Origin: Rhodococcus sp. B7740
Lineage (GTDB): Bacteria; Actinomycetota; Actinomycetes; Mycobacteriales; Mycobacteriaceae
NCBI RefSeq assembly: GCF_000954115.1
Contig: NZ_CP010797.1
Coordinates: 3,038,001-3,102,000 of the forward strand
Reading direction: 5' to 3'
DNA length: 64,000 nucleotides
Below, one piece after another: positions 16,638-24,462 of this stretch. Under the pieces are notes generated by a model. It saw only the letters and a list, made by a program, of their open reading frames with translations. It was not told where the DNA came from and made no database searches. The position numbers and the translations under genes were made by a program. Numbering within the stretch: position 1 is the first letter of the stretch; the number at the start of each line of letters is the position of its first letter.

Positions 16638-16807
16638 AGCTCTACCGCTGCGTTCAGTGTGGATTCGAGTACGACGAGGAACTGGGGTGGCCCGAGGACG
16701 GGATCGAACCCGGCACTCGCTGGGACGACATTCCCGACGACTGGTCGTGCCCCGATTGTGGCGCTGCCAAGGTCGATTTCGAGATGGTCGAGGTCGAGCG
16801 CGGGTGA
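16634..16807 (+). CDS. rubA2: Rubredoxin 2 of the alkane hydroxylase system
   Basis: A 57-residue rubredoxin beginning [15 protein letters not shown] and ending with an acidic tail; the iron ligands are in YRCVQCG and WSCPDCG. The sequence [14 protein letters not shown] is typical of the AlkG2-type electron donor for AlkB. The gene overlaps the previous one by four bases, and its TGA overlaps the GTG start of the reductase. Confidence 0.93.
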   Translation: MKLYRCVQCGFEYDEELGWPEDGIEPGTRWDDIPDDWSCPDCGAAKVDFEMVEVERG

Positions 16808-18012
16808 GTGCGTCCGTTCCGCACGCGATCGCGATCATCGGTTCGGGTGCAACCGGGTACACCGCGGCCAAAGCCCTACGCGCCGAGGGTTTCACCGGAT
16901 CCATCACGATGGTCGGGAGTGAACGGGCTGCGCCGTACCGCCGACCGACGGTGTCCAAGGAGTTGCTGACCGGAAGCAAGTCGATCGAGCAAGTGCAGCT
17001 CGGCTCGGCGATCGACGGTGTCGACGTGCGCTCGGGTGTCACGGCTGTCGGCCTCACCGATTCGACTGTGCTGCTCGACGACGGCGACCCGGTTCCGTAC
17101 GACGCGCTGCTCCTGGCAACCGGCTCTCGGGCCCGGCAACTCGACCTTCCGGGCCACGTGTTCACCCTCCGAGGAGTCGCCGATGTCGAGCCCTTGCACG
17201 CCGACATTCTGCGCACCCGATCACTGTTGGTGATCGGCGGCGGACTGATCGGATGCGAGGCGGCCGCGGCTGCTCGGTCCCTGGGAGCCGAGGTGACGGT
17301 GCTCGAGGCCGCATCGGCACCGCTCAACCGGATCGCTCCGGCCGCGATCTCGCAGATGTACGTCGACCTGCACGCAGACAACGGCATCGCGTTCCACACC
17401 GACGTCGCCGTCACCGACCTCGCCGAGCAACCTGACGGAACACTTCTCGTGACCGCAGCGGACGGTCGTTCGTGGTCCGCCGGCACCGTGCTTGTCTCCG
17501 TCGGCTCGGTGCCCAACGTCGAACTCGGAGCAGACATGGGCCTCGAGATCGGATCGGGGATTCTGGTCGACGCGGGGATGCAGACCTCGATACCGAACAT
17601 CTATGCCGCGGGCGACGTGGCAGAGGTACCCAACACGATCCTCGGTGGAACGTATCGGAGTGAGCACTGGAACGGCGCACTGGATCAGGCCACCCGGGCT
17701 GCCCGCTCGATGATCGGCGTGGATCCGGGCAGCCTCGACGTCCCGTGGGGCTGGTCCACCCAACACGGCGTCAACCTTCAGTTCGCGGGGTGGACCGGTG
17801 CGACCGACGAGTACGTGGTGGCTCGCGGCTCCGTTGCCGACCGCCGCTTCACCGCATGCGCGCTGCGTGACGGCCGACTCGTCGGGGCCATCGGCGTGGG
17901 GTTCCCGAAGGACATCAGGCAGATCAGATCCTTCATCGCCAGCGGAGATCCCGTCGATCGGGATCGCCTCGGAGAGGATTGGCTGGATCGACCACATGCG
18001 GTCGTTCGATAG
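16804..18012 (+). CDS. rubB: Rubredoxin reductase
   Basis: A 402-residue FAD-dependent NAD(P)H:rubredoxin reductase that supplies electrons to the two rubredoxins. The N-terminal FAD site is [15 protein letters not shown], the NAD site is [13 protein letters not shown] near residue 140, and the second FAD motif is IYAAGDVAE near residue 262. The start is the GTG at 16804, which overlaps the rubredoxin stop (GTGA); a longer reading would run through the rubredoxin gene. It completes the electron-transfer chain in the alkB operon. Confidence 0.93.
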   Translation: MSASVPHAIAIIGSGATGYTAAKALRAEGFTGSITMVGSERAAPYRRPTVSKELLTGSKSIEQVQLGSAIDGVDVRSGVTAVGLTDSTVLLDDGDPVPYDALLLATGSRARQLDLPGHVFTLRGVADVEPLHADILRTRSLLVIGGGLIGCEAAAAARSLGAEVTVLEAASAPLNRIAPAAISQMYVDLHADNGIAFHTDVAVTDLAEQPDGTLLVTAADGRSWSAGTVLVSVGSVPNVELGADMGLEIGSGILVDAGMQTSIPNIYAAGDVAEVPNTILGGTYRSEHWNGALDQATRAARSMIGVDPGSLDVPWGWSTQHGVNLQFAGWTGATDEYVVARGSVADRRFTACALRDGRLVGAIGVGFPKDIRQIRSFIASGDPVDRDRLGEDWLDRPHAVVR

Positions 18013-18022
18013 AGTCGTGTTC

Positions 18023-18643
18023 ATGCCCGCAGCCGAACAGACGTCGACCCCCGGTCGATACCGTGAAGCCGCGTCCAGTCTTGCGCGCGATACCGCGCTC
18101 GATGCGTTGCGTGAGTTGTTGAACGAGCGCAACTGGCGCAACGTCACGATGAGCCACATCGCCAAGGCAGCAGGGCTGAGCAGACAGAGCCTGTACAACG
18201 AGTTCGGTTCACGACGCGGCGTCGCGCAGGGGTACGCCATCAGATTGACCGACCTCTTCGTCGCGATGTGCGAAACGGCGCTGTATCAACACGAGAACGA
18301 CGCATCGGCTGCTCTGCGCCAAGGCTTCTCGTCGTTCTTCCAGTTGAGTGCGCTCGATCCCCTGGTGCGATCGCTGCACGGTGGCGACGCACCCGAGGAT
18401 CTGCTCCGGCTGATCACCACCGACAGTGCCGTACTCATCGAGCGCGCGGGAGACCGTCTGGCCGAGACGTTCCAGCGCGGGTGGGTGGGCGCGAGCCCGC
18501 GTCAGGCAGACGTCATCAGTCGGGCAATCGTGCGTCTGGCATTGAGCTACATCCCCGAGCCGCCACCCGATATCGCCTCCGCAGCAGATGATTTTGCACT
18601 ACTGCTGACTCCGTACGTCGATTCCATCACCGCCGGGCGCTGA
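18023..18643 (+). CDS. alkU: TetR-family regulator of the alkane operon
   Basis: A 206-residue repressor-type protein. The HTH (NVTMSHIAKAAGLSRQSLYNEFGSRRGV) is near residues 35-62 and a helical ligand-binding domain follows. Its position as last gene of alkB-rubA1-rubA2-rubB, ten bases after rubB, matches rhodococcal alkU. It probably represses the operon through the palindromes at 15160-15201 and responds to alkane or fatty acid derivatives; the ligand is not known from sequence. ATG 18023 is preferred; an in-frame ATG at 17999 overlaps rubB. Confidence 0.85.
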   Translation: MPAAEQTSTPGRYREAASSLARDTALDALRELLNERNWRNVTMSHIAKAAGLSRQSLYNEFGSRRGVAQGYAIRLTDLFVAMCETALYQHENDASAALRQGFSSFFQLSALDPLVRSLHGGDAPEDLLRLITTDSAVLIERAGDRLAETFQRGWVGASPRQADVISRAIVRLALSYIPEPPPDIASAADDFALLLTPYVDSITAGR

Positions 18644-18711
18644 CCCGACCTCCACGGCTCTCCCCAGCCCCACGTCCCGCCGCCCCCTGATCCCGCTCCC
18701 CCCCGGATTTC

Positions 18712-18802
18712 GCAAACGCGCGCGCGTTTGCCAGGTGCGCGCGAAACAGGCCCGGATTGGTGGCAAGACCGCACGCGTCTGACGAATGCGCGCGCGTTTG
18801 TC
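18712..18802. repeat. Bi-palindromic repeat, copy A
   Basis: The first arm is the perfect 20-nt palindrome GCAAACGCGCGCGCGTTTGC (18712-18731). The second arm, CGAATGCGCGCGCGTTTGTC (18783-18802), starts 71 bases later. Between them are CAGGTGCGCGCGAAACAGG and, near the right arm, CGCACGCGTCTGA. The same unit recurs at 20483, 48372 and 48974. It lies between alkU and the MocR gene. Confidence 0.8.
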
Positions 18803-18816
18803 GAGGCGCAGCCGAC

Positions 18817-18942
18817 TCAGTCGACGTCGATTCGACTACGCGGCGGCCCGGCGGGCGCGCTTCTTCCACCCTCGCGCAGTGCGACCACAGTCCACCCTGC
18901 GCCCACCATGGACAGGACCAATACAGCTCCAATTGCGATCAT
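18817..18942 (-). CDS. Possible 41-aa membrane peptide divergent from MocR
   Basis: The ORF reads MIAIGAVLVLSMVGAGWTVV followed by a basic, Pro/Gly-rich tail, i.e. one membrane helix. It sits where MocR regulators often have their divergent target gene, and its start is inside the operator-rich region. No ribosome binding site is visible; if transcribed it might be leaderless. Weak support. Confidence 0.3.
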   Translation of the reverse strand: MIAIGAVLVLSMVGAGWTVVALREGGRSAPAGPPRSRIDVD

Positions 18943-18952
18943 GGACCAACAA

Positions 18953-18984
18953 TGGACTGCTTTCGGCCGAAAATGTGCAGTCCA
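18953..18984. promoter_or_regulatory. Operator-like inverted repeats upstream of MocR gene
   Basis: TGGACTGC (18953-18960) and GCAGTCCA (18977-18984) form a perfect inverted repeat. Between them is the 12-nt palindrome TTTCGGCCGAAA (18961-18972). Further TGGAC half-sites lie at 18909, 18942 and 19005. TGGAC-containing repeats are typical of PdxR/MocR binding sites, so autoregulation is likely. Confidence 0.5.
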
Positions 18985-19003
18985 GTGTGCAAGAGTGGCA
19001 TGC

Positions 19004-20467
19004 ATGGACTCGTACGACGCGACCGCAATCTCGGCCCCGGAATTGGCCGCACGGATCGACCCGTCGACGTTGCGCAACCGATCCGGCGGTCCCCTCTACC
19101 TCGAGATCGCCGACGAGTTGCGTCGGCTCATCGAGAGCGGTGAGGTATCGGCTCAGACGCGGCTGCCTGCGGAGCGGGCGCTGTCGATCAGTTTGGACGT
19201 CAGTCGGGTGACGGTTGCGTCGGCCTATCGTCATCTTCGGGAGAGCGGCTGGATCAGCGCCCAGCGAGGCTCGGGTACCTATGTTTCCCCGACGGGTTCG
19301 CTACCGTCCTGGGGATCGCTGGCCGGCGACCGGGAGACTGCCAATTTGGAGTTCGTCAACGCGTCCCCCTCGGCCTCGCCTCTGTTGTCCGATGCGTACG
19401 GCGTTGCGGCAGAGAAGATTCGAGACCGTTTCTCCCTGGGTGGCTACGCTCCGTCCGGTTTGTTCGAGCTCCGCGAAGCCATTGCCGCGTACTACCGAGG
19501 GCGTGAAGTACCGACCACGGCCGACAACGTTCTCGTCACCTCCGGTGCCACCGACGCCATCCACGCGGTGTTGGCCACGTTCACCGAGCCCGGTGCCCGG
19601 GTGCTGGTGGAGCACCCGACGTACCCGGGTGTCGTCGAACTCGTTCATTCACTGGGCGGTCGCTGCATCCCGGTGCCCATCGACCCGGACGACACCGACG
19701 AATTCGTGACATCGGCAGATCGAGCCACTCGACAGAGCGCTCCGACGCTGGCGTATTTCATGCCCGACTTCTCCAATCCGTCGGGCGCGCGGCTGCCCCT
19801 CAGGACCCGGCGGCAACTGTCCGCAACCATGCACCGCCATGCCGTACTGACCATCGTCGACGAGGTAGCAGCGGACCTGTCCCTCGACGGGTCGCCCGAC
19901 ATCGAACCTTTCGGGGCGGCAACCCCGGATATTGCGACGGTGACGATCGGGTCGACGAGCAAGACGGTGTGGGGAGGGCTGCGAGTCGGCTGGGTTCGAG
20001 CCGAGGCGGGCCTGTTGGCGAGAATCGCCGCAACCTATGCGCGACGACAACTTTCGGTGTCCGTCATCGATCAGCTGGCTGCTACGGAGTTGCTCGGTCG
20101 ATACGACGAGGTGCGTCGGGTGCGCGCGGAGGCGTCGAGAGTTGCTCGTGACCACACCGTCGCGTTGATGCGTCATCAACTGCCGGACTGGCACTTTCGA
20201 GTGCCGAACGGAGGCCTGGCATTGTGGTGTTCCCTACCCGACGGCATTCGATCCAGTTCCCTCGTCGCCGAAGCCCATTCGCACGGATTGCTGCTGGCGC
20301 CGGGGCTGCGATTCGGAACGGGGTATGCCTTCGACGACCATCAGCGCATACCGTTCACGCGGTCACTTCCCGACATCACCTCGGCCGTCGAGATCTTGGC
20401 CGGCCTCAGCTCCGCGGGTACGCCTGCACCGACCATCGCGTCGAGCAGACCCGCAGCGGTGGTGTGA
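19004..20467 (+). CDS. MocR/PdxR-family transcriptional regulator
   Basis: A 487-residue fusion of a GntR-type winged HTH (residues ~25-95, AQTRLPAERALSISLDVSRVTVASAYRHL) with a fold-type I aminotransferase domain (from ~115). The PLP lysine is in GSTSKTVWGGLRVGW. Such proteins sense PLP or an amino acid adduct and usually control a neighbouring gene, often for vitamin B6, GABA or an EamA transporter. No obvious target gene lies next to it; only a tiny ORF diverges. It stands alone between two copies of the bi-palindromic repeat. ATG 19004 is chosen because it starts just before conserved sequence and after the operator. Confidence 0.88.
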   Translation: MDSYDATAISAPELAARIDPSTLRNRSGGPLYLEIADELRRLIESGEVSAQTRLPAERALSISLDVSRVTVASAYRHLRESGWISAQRGSGTYVSPTGSLPSWGSLAGDRETANLEFVNASPSASPLLSDAYGVAAEKIRDRFSLGGYAPSGLFELREAIAAYYRGREVPTTADNVLVTSGATDAIHAVLATFTEPGARVLVEHPTYPGVVELVHSLGGRCIPVPIDPDDTDEFVTSADRATRQSAPTLAYFMPDFSNPSGARLPLRTRRQLSATMHRHAVLTIVDEVAADLSLDGSPDIEPFGAATPDIATVTIGSTSKTVWGGLRVGWVRAEAGLLARIAATYARRQLSVSVIDQLAATELLGRYDEVRRVRAEASRVARDHTVALMRHQLPDWHFRVPNGGLALWCSLPDGIRSSSLVAEAHSHGLLLAPGLRFGTGYAFDDHQRIPFTRSLPDITSAVEILAGLSSAGTPAPTIASSRPAAVV

Positions 20468-20482
20468 GCCCCGACGTCGATC

Positions 20483-20573
20483 GCAAACGCGCGCGCGTTC
20501 GCGAGACGCTCGCGAATCGGTCACCTGTTCGCCAGCTGAATCGCGCGCACCTGACAAATGCGCGCGCGTTTGC
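20483..20573. repeat. Bi-palindromic repeat, copy B
   Basis: The left arm is GCAAACGCGCGCGCGTTCGC (20483-20502) and the right arm ACAAATGCGCGCGCGTTTGC (20554-20573), 71 bases start to start. The right flank carries TCGCGCGCACCTG (20541-20553), the exact reverse complement of bases 18732-18744 in copy A, so the unit has partial dyad symmetry. It begins 15 bases after the MocR stop. Confidence 0.8.
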
Positions 20574-20603
20574 GGCCTCGACAGCAGCAGGCAGCACGTG
20601 GCC

Positions 20604-21053
20604 TCAGGACCGAAGGGACTCGACGATGGCCGCGATACGCCGCTCACGGGTGTCGTTACGTTTCGCGTCGGCGACGGATCTTGCGTGTTCTTTTCGCGTC
20701 GACGGTGACAGCGCATCGAACGCTGCTCGGACAGCGGGATCCGCATCCAGCGCTTGCGCCAACGCCTGCGGTAGCTCGACGACCCGCGGCTGGTCGTCCA
20801 ATTCGATGGTCACGTCGACGGTGTCGCCGGCCTCGACGCCGAGTGTGGCGCGAACGCTCTTGTTCAGTCCGAGCAGATTTTCTCCGCCCATCCGGCCGAT
20901 GCGCCCCTGCACCGTTTGCCCACCGATCGTGAACCGAACCGGTGGAGTCTTGGTGGAACCGAGGGACGCGACCTGCTCGTCACTGAGCACGATCGCTGCC
21001 GCGGGGCCCCGTGATTCGAGCACTGTGGATATCCGCAGAACCGTTGCTGCCAT
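20604..21053 (-). CDS. DUF1905/YdeI (OmpD-associated) family protein
   Basis: A 149-residue protein. The N-terminal ~85 residues are a DUF1905 beta-barrel (VRFTIGGQTVQGRIGRMGGENLLGLNKSVRATLGVEAGDTVDVTIELDD, quoted here as family pattern GRMGG..LGLN...GV.AGD.V). The C-terminal part is the helical YdeI-like segment (ALDALSPSTRKEHARSV pattern ending in a basic ERRIAAI helix). YdeI-type proteins have been linked to peptide resistance in other bacteria, but the biochemical role is unclear. ATG 21053 is chosen at the start of the conserved region; 21107 would add 18 residues. Confidence 0.75.
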   Translation of the reverse strand: MAATVLRISTVLESRGPAAAIVLSDEQVASLGSTKTPPVRFTIGGQTVQGRIGRMGGENLLGLNKSVRATLGVEAGDTVDVTIELDDQPRVVELPQALAQALDADPAVRAAFDALSPSTRKEHARSVADAKRNDTRERRIAAIVESLRS

Positions 21054-21166
21054 GCGGGCAGGATATCCGTCGATGGTGCACTCAGCGTCCACAATTCGCG
21101 TCAGCAAGCGGAATTTCCTTCATCGGCCTCGAATAGTGGACAGCGAGTGCACCTGGCCAACAGCGA

Positions 21167-21634
21167 TCAGGCCTCGGCTTCCACGATTCGCTTGATTGCC
21201 GCCAGGGTCCGAGGGATACCGTCGAGTGCCGCCTGGCTACGAGTGTCGATTTCCTTCTGCGCGTCGTCGCCGAACTTGCGGTGAAAGTGCCCGATACCGC
21301 CGGGCAGGAAGTTCCAGTTCTCGGTCAGGCGTGTGCCACCGTCGACGGGCTCGAGCGTGTAGCCCCAGCGGACGAAGTTGTCGCCCACCACCCACGCGAA
21401 CTCGCGGCCGGGTTCGGCTGCCGCCACTGTCGACACGGTTTCCCACGTGCGGCCCGGCACCACGTTCCGGCCGGTGAAGGTCGATCCGACGCCACCGCCG
21501 TCGGCCTCGTTCCACCAGCATTCCTGGCAGATCGGGCTCCATTCTCCTGTTCGGGTGATGTCGGAGACGACGGCGTACACGTCGTCGACCGGCGCAGCGA
21601 CGACGATGGATTCGGAGAACTCGAGTGCGGTCAT
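21167..21634 (-). CDS. SRPBCC (START-like) family protein
   Basis: A 155-residue polyketide cyclase/dehydrase-type protein with the standard opening (SIVVAAPVDDVYAVVSDITRTGEWSP) and a helix-grip fold that binds hydrophobic ligands. Typical later motifs are AEPGREFAWVVGD and GGTRLTENWNF. Ligand and role are unknown. ATG 21634 follows GGTGAG and begins at the conserved strand; the longer reading from 21709 adds a Cys-rich tail that is not typical. Confidence 0.8.
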   Translation of the reverse strand: MTALEFSESIVVAAPVDDVYAVVSDITRTGEWSPICQECWWNEADGGGVGSTFTGRNVVPGRTWETVSTVAAAEPGREFAWVVGDNFVRWGYTLEPVDGGTRLTENWNFLPGGIGHFHRKFGDDAQKEIDTRSQAALDGIPRTLAAIKRIVEAEA

Positions 21635-21733
21635 CTCACCATTGTCCCTCCACGTACAGCGAAGCTGTGAGCAGAGTCGCTGCCCACAGCAGAAGCACTG
21701 GAGTGCCACCGGATTCGGACGCAGACTCGAATC

Positions 21734-22342
21734 ATGAGCGAATCACCTCGAATGTTCCCGCCCGAACTCCGCAATCAACTTCTCCGCCATCGGGTTCTCG
21801 TGCTCGACGGTGCCCTCGACGACGACAACGGCACCGTCCTCACCACTCACCTGCTGACGTTGGCGGCCGAGAATCCCTCCGCCGACATCGCCCTGTGGAT
21901 TCACTCACCGGGAGGGTCGGTTCCCGCGATGCTCGCCATCCGCGACGTGATGCACCTCGTACCCTGCGACGTGTCGACGCTGGCACTCGGATTGGCCTGC
22001 AGCGCTGGTCAGTTCTTACTGTCGTCAGGCACGCGCGGTAAGCGGTATGCCCTGCCGCATTCTCGAATACTGATGCACCAGGGGTCCGCCGGCATCGGTG
22101 GGTCGGCCGTCGAAGTCGAGGTGCAGGCCAACGATCTGCGGCATACCCGAGATACGGTTCTCGGCCTCATCGCCGACGACACCGGGCAGACACGCGAGCA
22201 GATCTTCGACGACTCCCTGCACGATCGCTGGTTCACCGCGGAGGCCGCCCGCGAGTACGGGTTCGTCGACGCGATCGTCGACTCGTTCGATCAGGTGATG
22301 CCTGCGCGACGAGTGTCCTTCGGAATGGAGATGGCCCGATGA
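21734..22342 (+). CDS. ClpP-family protease subunit, catalytically competent
   Basis: A 202-residue serine peptidase of the ClpP family. The catalytic Ser is in GLACSAGQF, His in ILMHQGS, and the Asp region is DRWFTAEAAREYGFVD. Sequence is closest to actinobacterial ClpP1-type subunits but clearly diverged, so this is probably a secondary ClpP like ClpP3 of Streptomyces. It overlaps the next gene by four bases (ATGA) and would form a mixed tetradecamer with that product and a Clp ATPase encoded elsewhere. Confidence 0.85.
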   Translation: MSESPRMFPPELRNQLLRHRVLVLDGALDDDNGTVLTTHLLTLAAENPSADIALWIHSPGGSVPAMLAIRDVMHLVPCDVSTLALGLACSAGQFLLSSGTRGKRYALPHSRILMHQGSAGIGGSAVEVEVQANDLRHTRDTVLGLIADDTGQTREQIFDDSLHDRWFTAEAAREYGFVDAIVDSFDQVMPARRVSFGMEMAR

Positions 22343-22965
22343 GCACGTACACGATTCCCAATGTCATCACGCGAGATGCGCGCGGCGAACGCGTCGTCGA
22401 CGTCTATTCGCACCTGCTCAGTGAGCGCATCGTCTATCTCGGTACCGGAATAGACGCCGGTGTGGCGAATGCGATGATCGCACAGCTGCTCCACTTGGAG
22501 GCCGACTCCCCCGACCAGGAAATCTCGATGTACATCAACTGCGAGGGCGGTGACACGGCTGCCATGCTCGCCGTCTACGACACGATGCAATTCATCGGAT
22601 CACCTGTTGCCACAACATGTGTGGGCCAAGCGGTGGCGGCAGGGGCGGTACTGCTCGCGGCGGGAGCACCGGGGCGACGCTCGGCGCTGACTCACAGCCG
22701 GGTGGTGCTGCATCAGCCTGCGGCGCAGGGCCGAGGGACCATCCCCGATCTGATTCTGGCTGCCGACGAGGTGGTTCGAGTACGAGCCGAGATGGAAGCG
22801 ATTCTCGCGAAGCACACGGGACGCGACGTCGAGAAACTCCGCCACGACACCGACCGTGATCTGGTGTTGACGGCACCGGCTGCGCGTGACTACGGCGTCG
22901 TCGACCAGGTACTGGAGGGTCGTCAGGCCGCCATCAACGTCGCGTCTCCGCGGGACAGGTCGTGA
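22339..22965 (+). CDS. ClpP-family subunit lacking the catalytic serine
   Basis: A 208-residue ClpP2/ClpP4-like subunit. The loop that should hold the catalytic Ser reads GQAVAAGAVLLAAG, where active ClpP2 proteins have GQAASAAAVLLAAG, so Ser is replaced by Ala. His is kept (VVLHQPA) and so is the DRDLVLTAPAARDYGVVD segment. The protein therefore looks like an inactive partner in a hetero-oligomer with the product of the preceding gene, to which it is translationally coupled. Its 3' end overlaps the convergent HTH gene by 43 bp. Confidence 0.85.
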   Translation: MSTYTIPNVITRDARGERVVDVYSHLLSERIVYLGTGIDAGVANAMIAQLLHLEADSPDQEISMYINCEGGDTAAMLAVYDTMQFIGSPVATTCVGQAVAAGAVLLAAGAPGRRSALTHSRVVLHQPAAQGRGTIPDLILAADEVVRVRAEMEAILAKHTGRDVEKLRHDTDRDLVLTAPAARDYGVVDQVLEGRQAAINVASPRDRS

Positions 22966-23225
22966 TGCGCCAGGCCTGAGATCTCCGCCATGGACGTGCC
23001 CAGTGCACCGACGACGGCCGCAAGAATCTCGCTCGACGGATCCTTGCGGCCGCGTTCGAGCTCCGACAAGTACTGCGGCGCAATGCCTGCCCGAGCAGCG
23101 GTGTCGGCCAGAGTGTCACCGCGAGCGTGTCTGCGCTCGCGTAGCCGTCGACCGACTACTTCGCGCCACAACGGTTCCACTGCGCGTGCTGCTCGACGCT
23201 CATCGATTCGTATCACCTCGCCCAT
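22923..23225 (-). CDS. ClgR/PopR-like XRE-family regulator
   Basis: A 100-residue protein with one XRE-type HTH: REVVGRRLRERRHARGDTLADTAARAGIAPQYLSELERGRKDPSSEILAAVVGALG. The YLSELERGRKDPSSE stretch is characteristic of ClgR, the activator of clp genes in actinobacteria, and of PopR, which controls clpP3clpP4 in Streptomyces. Its position at the 3' end of a secondary clpP pair fits the PopR role. It has no typical Ala-Ala degron, though it ends LMAA, which could serve as a Clp-recognised tail; that is inference. Confidence 0.75.
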   Translation of the reverse strand: MGEVIRIDERRAARAVEPLWREVVGRRLRERRHARGDTLADTAARAGIAPQYLSELERGRKDPSSEILAAVVGALGTSMAEISGLAHHDLSRGDATLMAA

Positions 23226-23270
23226 GATCGGAGCCTAGGCCTCGATTCCACGACGGGTCGGCGATTCTGC

Positions 23271-23732
23271 TCAGAGCAGAGAGCCCGGTTTCACGAACGT
23301 CTTCGCAAAGCGCTTCTGCCAGGGCGTTTCCATGGCCCGAGGCGAGTATTGTCGCCGAACGTAGTCGATGGCCGCGTCGCCGGGCAGACCGTCGAGCGCG
23401 ACGAGACACGCCAATGCGGTGCCAGTTCGTCCGACACCGCCGGTGCATGCAATCTCGACTCTCTCGGTTGCGCAGCGTCGCAGCACTTCTCGAAGCACGA
23501 CCTCGAGTTCTTTCGAGTCGGACGGGAGCCAGAAGTCGGGCCAACGAACCCAGCGACTGTCCCAGTCGAACCCGCCGGGATCCTTGCCCTGCAGGTAGAC
23601 CCCGAAATCCGGTGAAGGTCCGTCAGGCATCGGGTCACGCAAGGCGCGTCCACGAACTACGCTGCCCGACGGCAACTGGAGCACGCCCGGGCTGTGTGCG
23701 TCCCACATCCGGCGCTCAGGGTCGAAAGTCAT
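23271..23732 (-). CDS. Protein tyrosine phosphatase-like protein
   Basis: A 153-residue protein with the CX5R phosphatase loop CTGGVGRTG near residue 97 and a WPDF(W/L)LP segment that supplies the general acid region. The usual His before the Cys is Ala (IACTGG). It resembles small cysteine phosphatases found in actinobacteria and phages that act on phosphotyrosine or phosphoinositides; the substrate is unknown. ATG 23732 overlaps the stop of the upstream methyltransferase by four bases, so they are one transcription unit. A longer reading from 23954 would lie within the methyltransferase. Confidence 0.75.
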   Translation of the reverse strand: MTFDPERRMWDAHSPGVLQLPSGSVVRGRALRDPMPDGPSPDFGVYLQGKDPGGFDWDSRWVRWPDFWLPSDSKELEVVLREVLRRCATERVEIACTGGVGRTGTALACLVALDGLPGDAAIDYVRRQYSPRAMETPWQKRFAKTFVKPGSLL

Positions 23733-24457
23733 CTGCGTGCACCCGGCTTCGTCCACTCGACTGTGTGTCGAAAACCTATGCGGTGTCGCATCATCGCACC
23801 CGGTAGCAACTTGTCGACCATGTCCCCGATCTCGTCGAAACTCACCACGGGGTCCTTGACCGGGAACGGTGGCGGCGGTGCTGTCACCGGGCTCGGCCAT
23901 GGGTGGTGCAGAAATCCGATCAGGGGATTGGTCACGATGGAGACCGAATCCCACAGCAGATCTTGTACGCTTCGCGGTAGTGCGAGCCCGACGATGAGCG
24001 CCCGCCCGCCCGGCGCAAGTATTCGTTCGACATGACGCAATGCGTCGTCCATGTCGAGGTGATGCAGGACGGCGACCATGGTCACGAGATCGATCGAATC
24101 GTCTGCCCAGGAGTCGAGTTGGCGATCAGTGATCGACACATTGTTCACGTCTGCAGAGGTGACCTCTGCGACTCGGCGCATCTCCGAATCGGAGTCCACC
24201 CCGGTGACCTGATCGAAGTGTGGAGCCAACGCACGCACGAGACCGCCTCGCCCACAGCCCATGTCGACTGCTCGGATACGCCGGTCCGGCAGATTCGCCA
24301 GAATCCAGCCGTGAAAGTAGTCGTTGTGACTCCACGGGTGTCGCTCGTTCAGCTCCCGAACCCACTGGGCCCCTCTGCCTCCGATAAGGGACGTTCCCAT
24401 TCGTCTCAGCACCACGAGTTCAGTATCCGTCAGGCGCGGCGATACGGCCTCGCCCAC
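23729..24457 (-). CDS. Class I SAM-dependent methyltransferase
   Basis: A 242-residue methyltransferase with motif I VDMGCGRGGLVRAL near residue 65, the acidic ribose-binding loop VTGVDSD, DLVTMVAVLHHLD as motif III/IV, and LAPGGRALIVGLA. The C-terminal part after residue 170 is hydrophobic and Pro-rich (HHPWPSPVTAPPPPF). Substrate unknown. It lies between an alpha/beta hydrolase (five bases upstream on the same strand) and a phosphatase that overlaps its stop, so hydrolase, methyltransferase and phosphatase are probably co-transcribed. Confidence 0.8.
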   Translation of the reverse strand: MGEAVSPRLTDTELVVLRRMGTSLIGGRGAQWVRELNERHPWSHNDYFHGWILANLPDRRIRAVDMGCGRGGLVRALAPHFDQVTGVDSDSEMRRVAEVTSADVNNVSITDRQLDSWADDSIDLVTMVAVLHHLDMDDALRHVERILAPGGRALIVGLALPRSVQDLLWDSVSIVTNPLIGFLHHPWPSPVTAPPPPFPVKDPVVSFDEIGDMVDKLLPGAMMRHRIGFRHTVEWTKPGARR

Positions 24458-24462
24458 TCAGG

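Larger units (their letters stand above)
18644..19003. other. 360-bp interval holding a repeat element and MocR control region
   Basis: Contains the bi-palindromic repeat at 18712-18802, a possible 41-aa minus-strand ORF (18817-18942) and an operator-like inverted repeat (18953-18984), each listed separately. Confidence 0.6.

Noticed and set aside
18712..18802. CRISPR-like array
   Set aside because: Only two arms per locus, spacing too regular with related interiors, and no cas genes.
18712..20573. Copies A and B as terminal inverted repeats of a transposon
   Set aside because: A 13-nt reverse-complement match exists, but the unit is nearly symmetric and the copies align about as well in direct orientation; no transposase is present.
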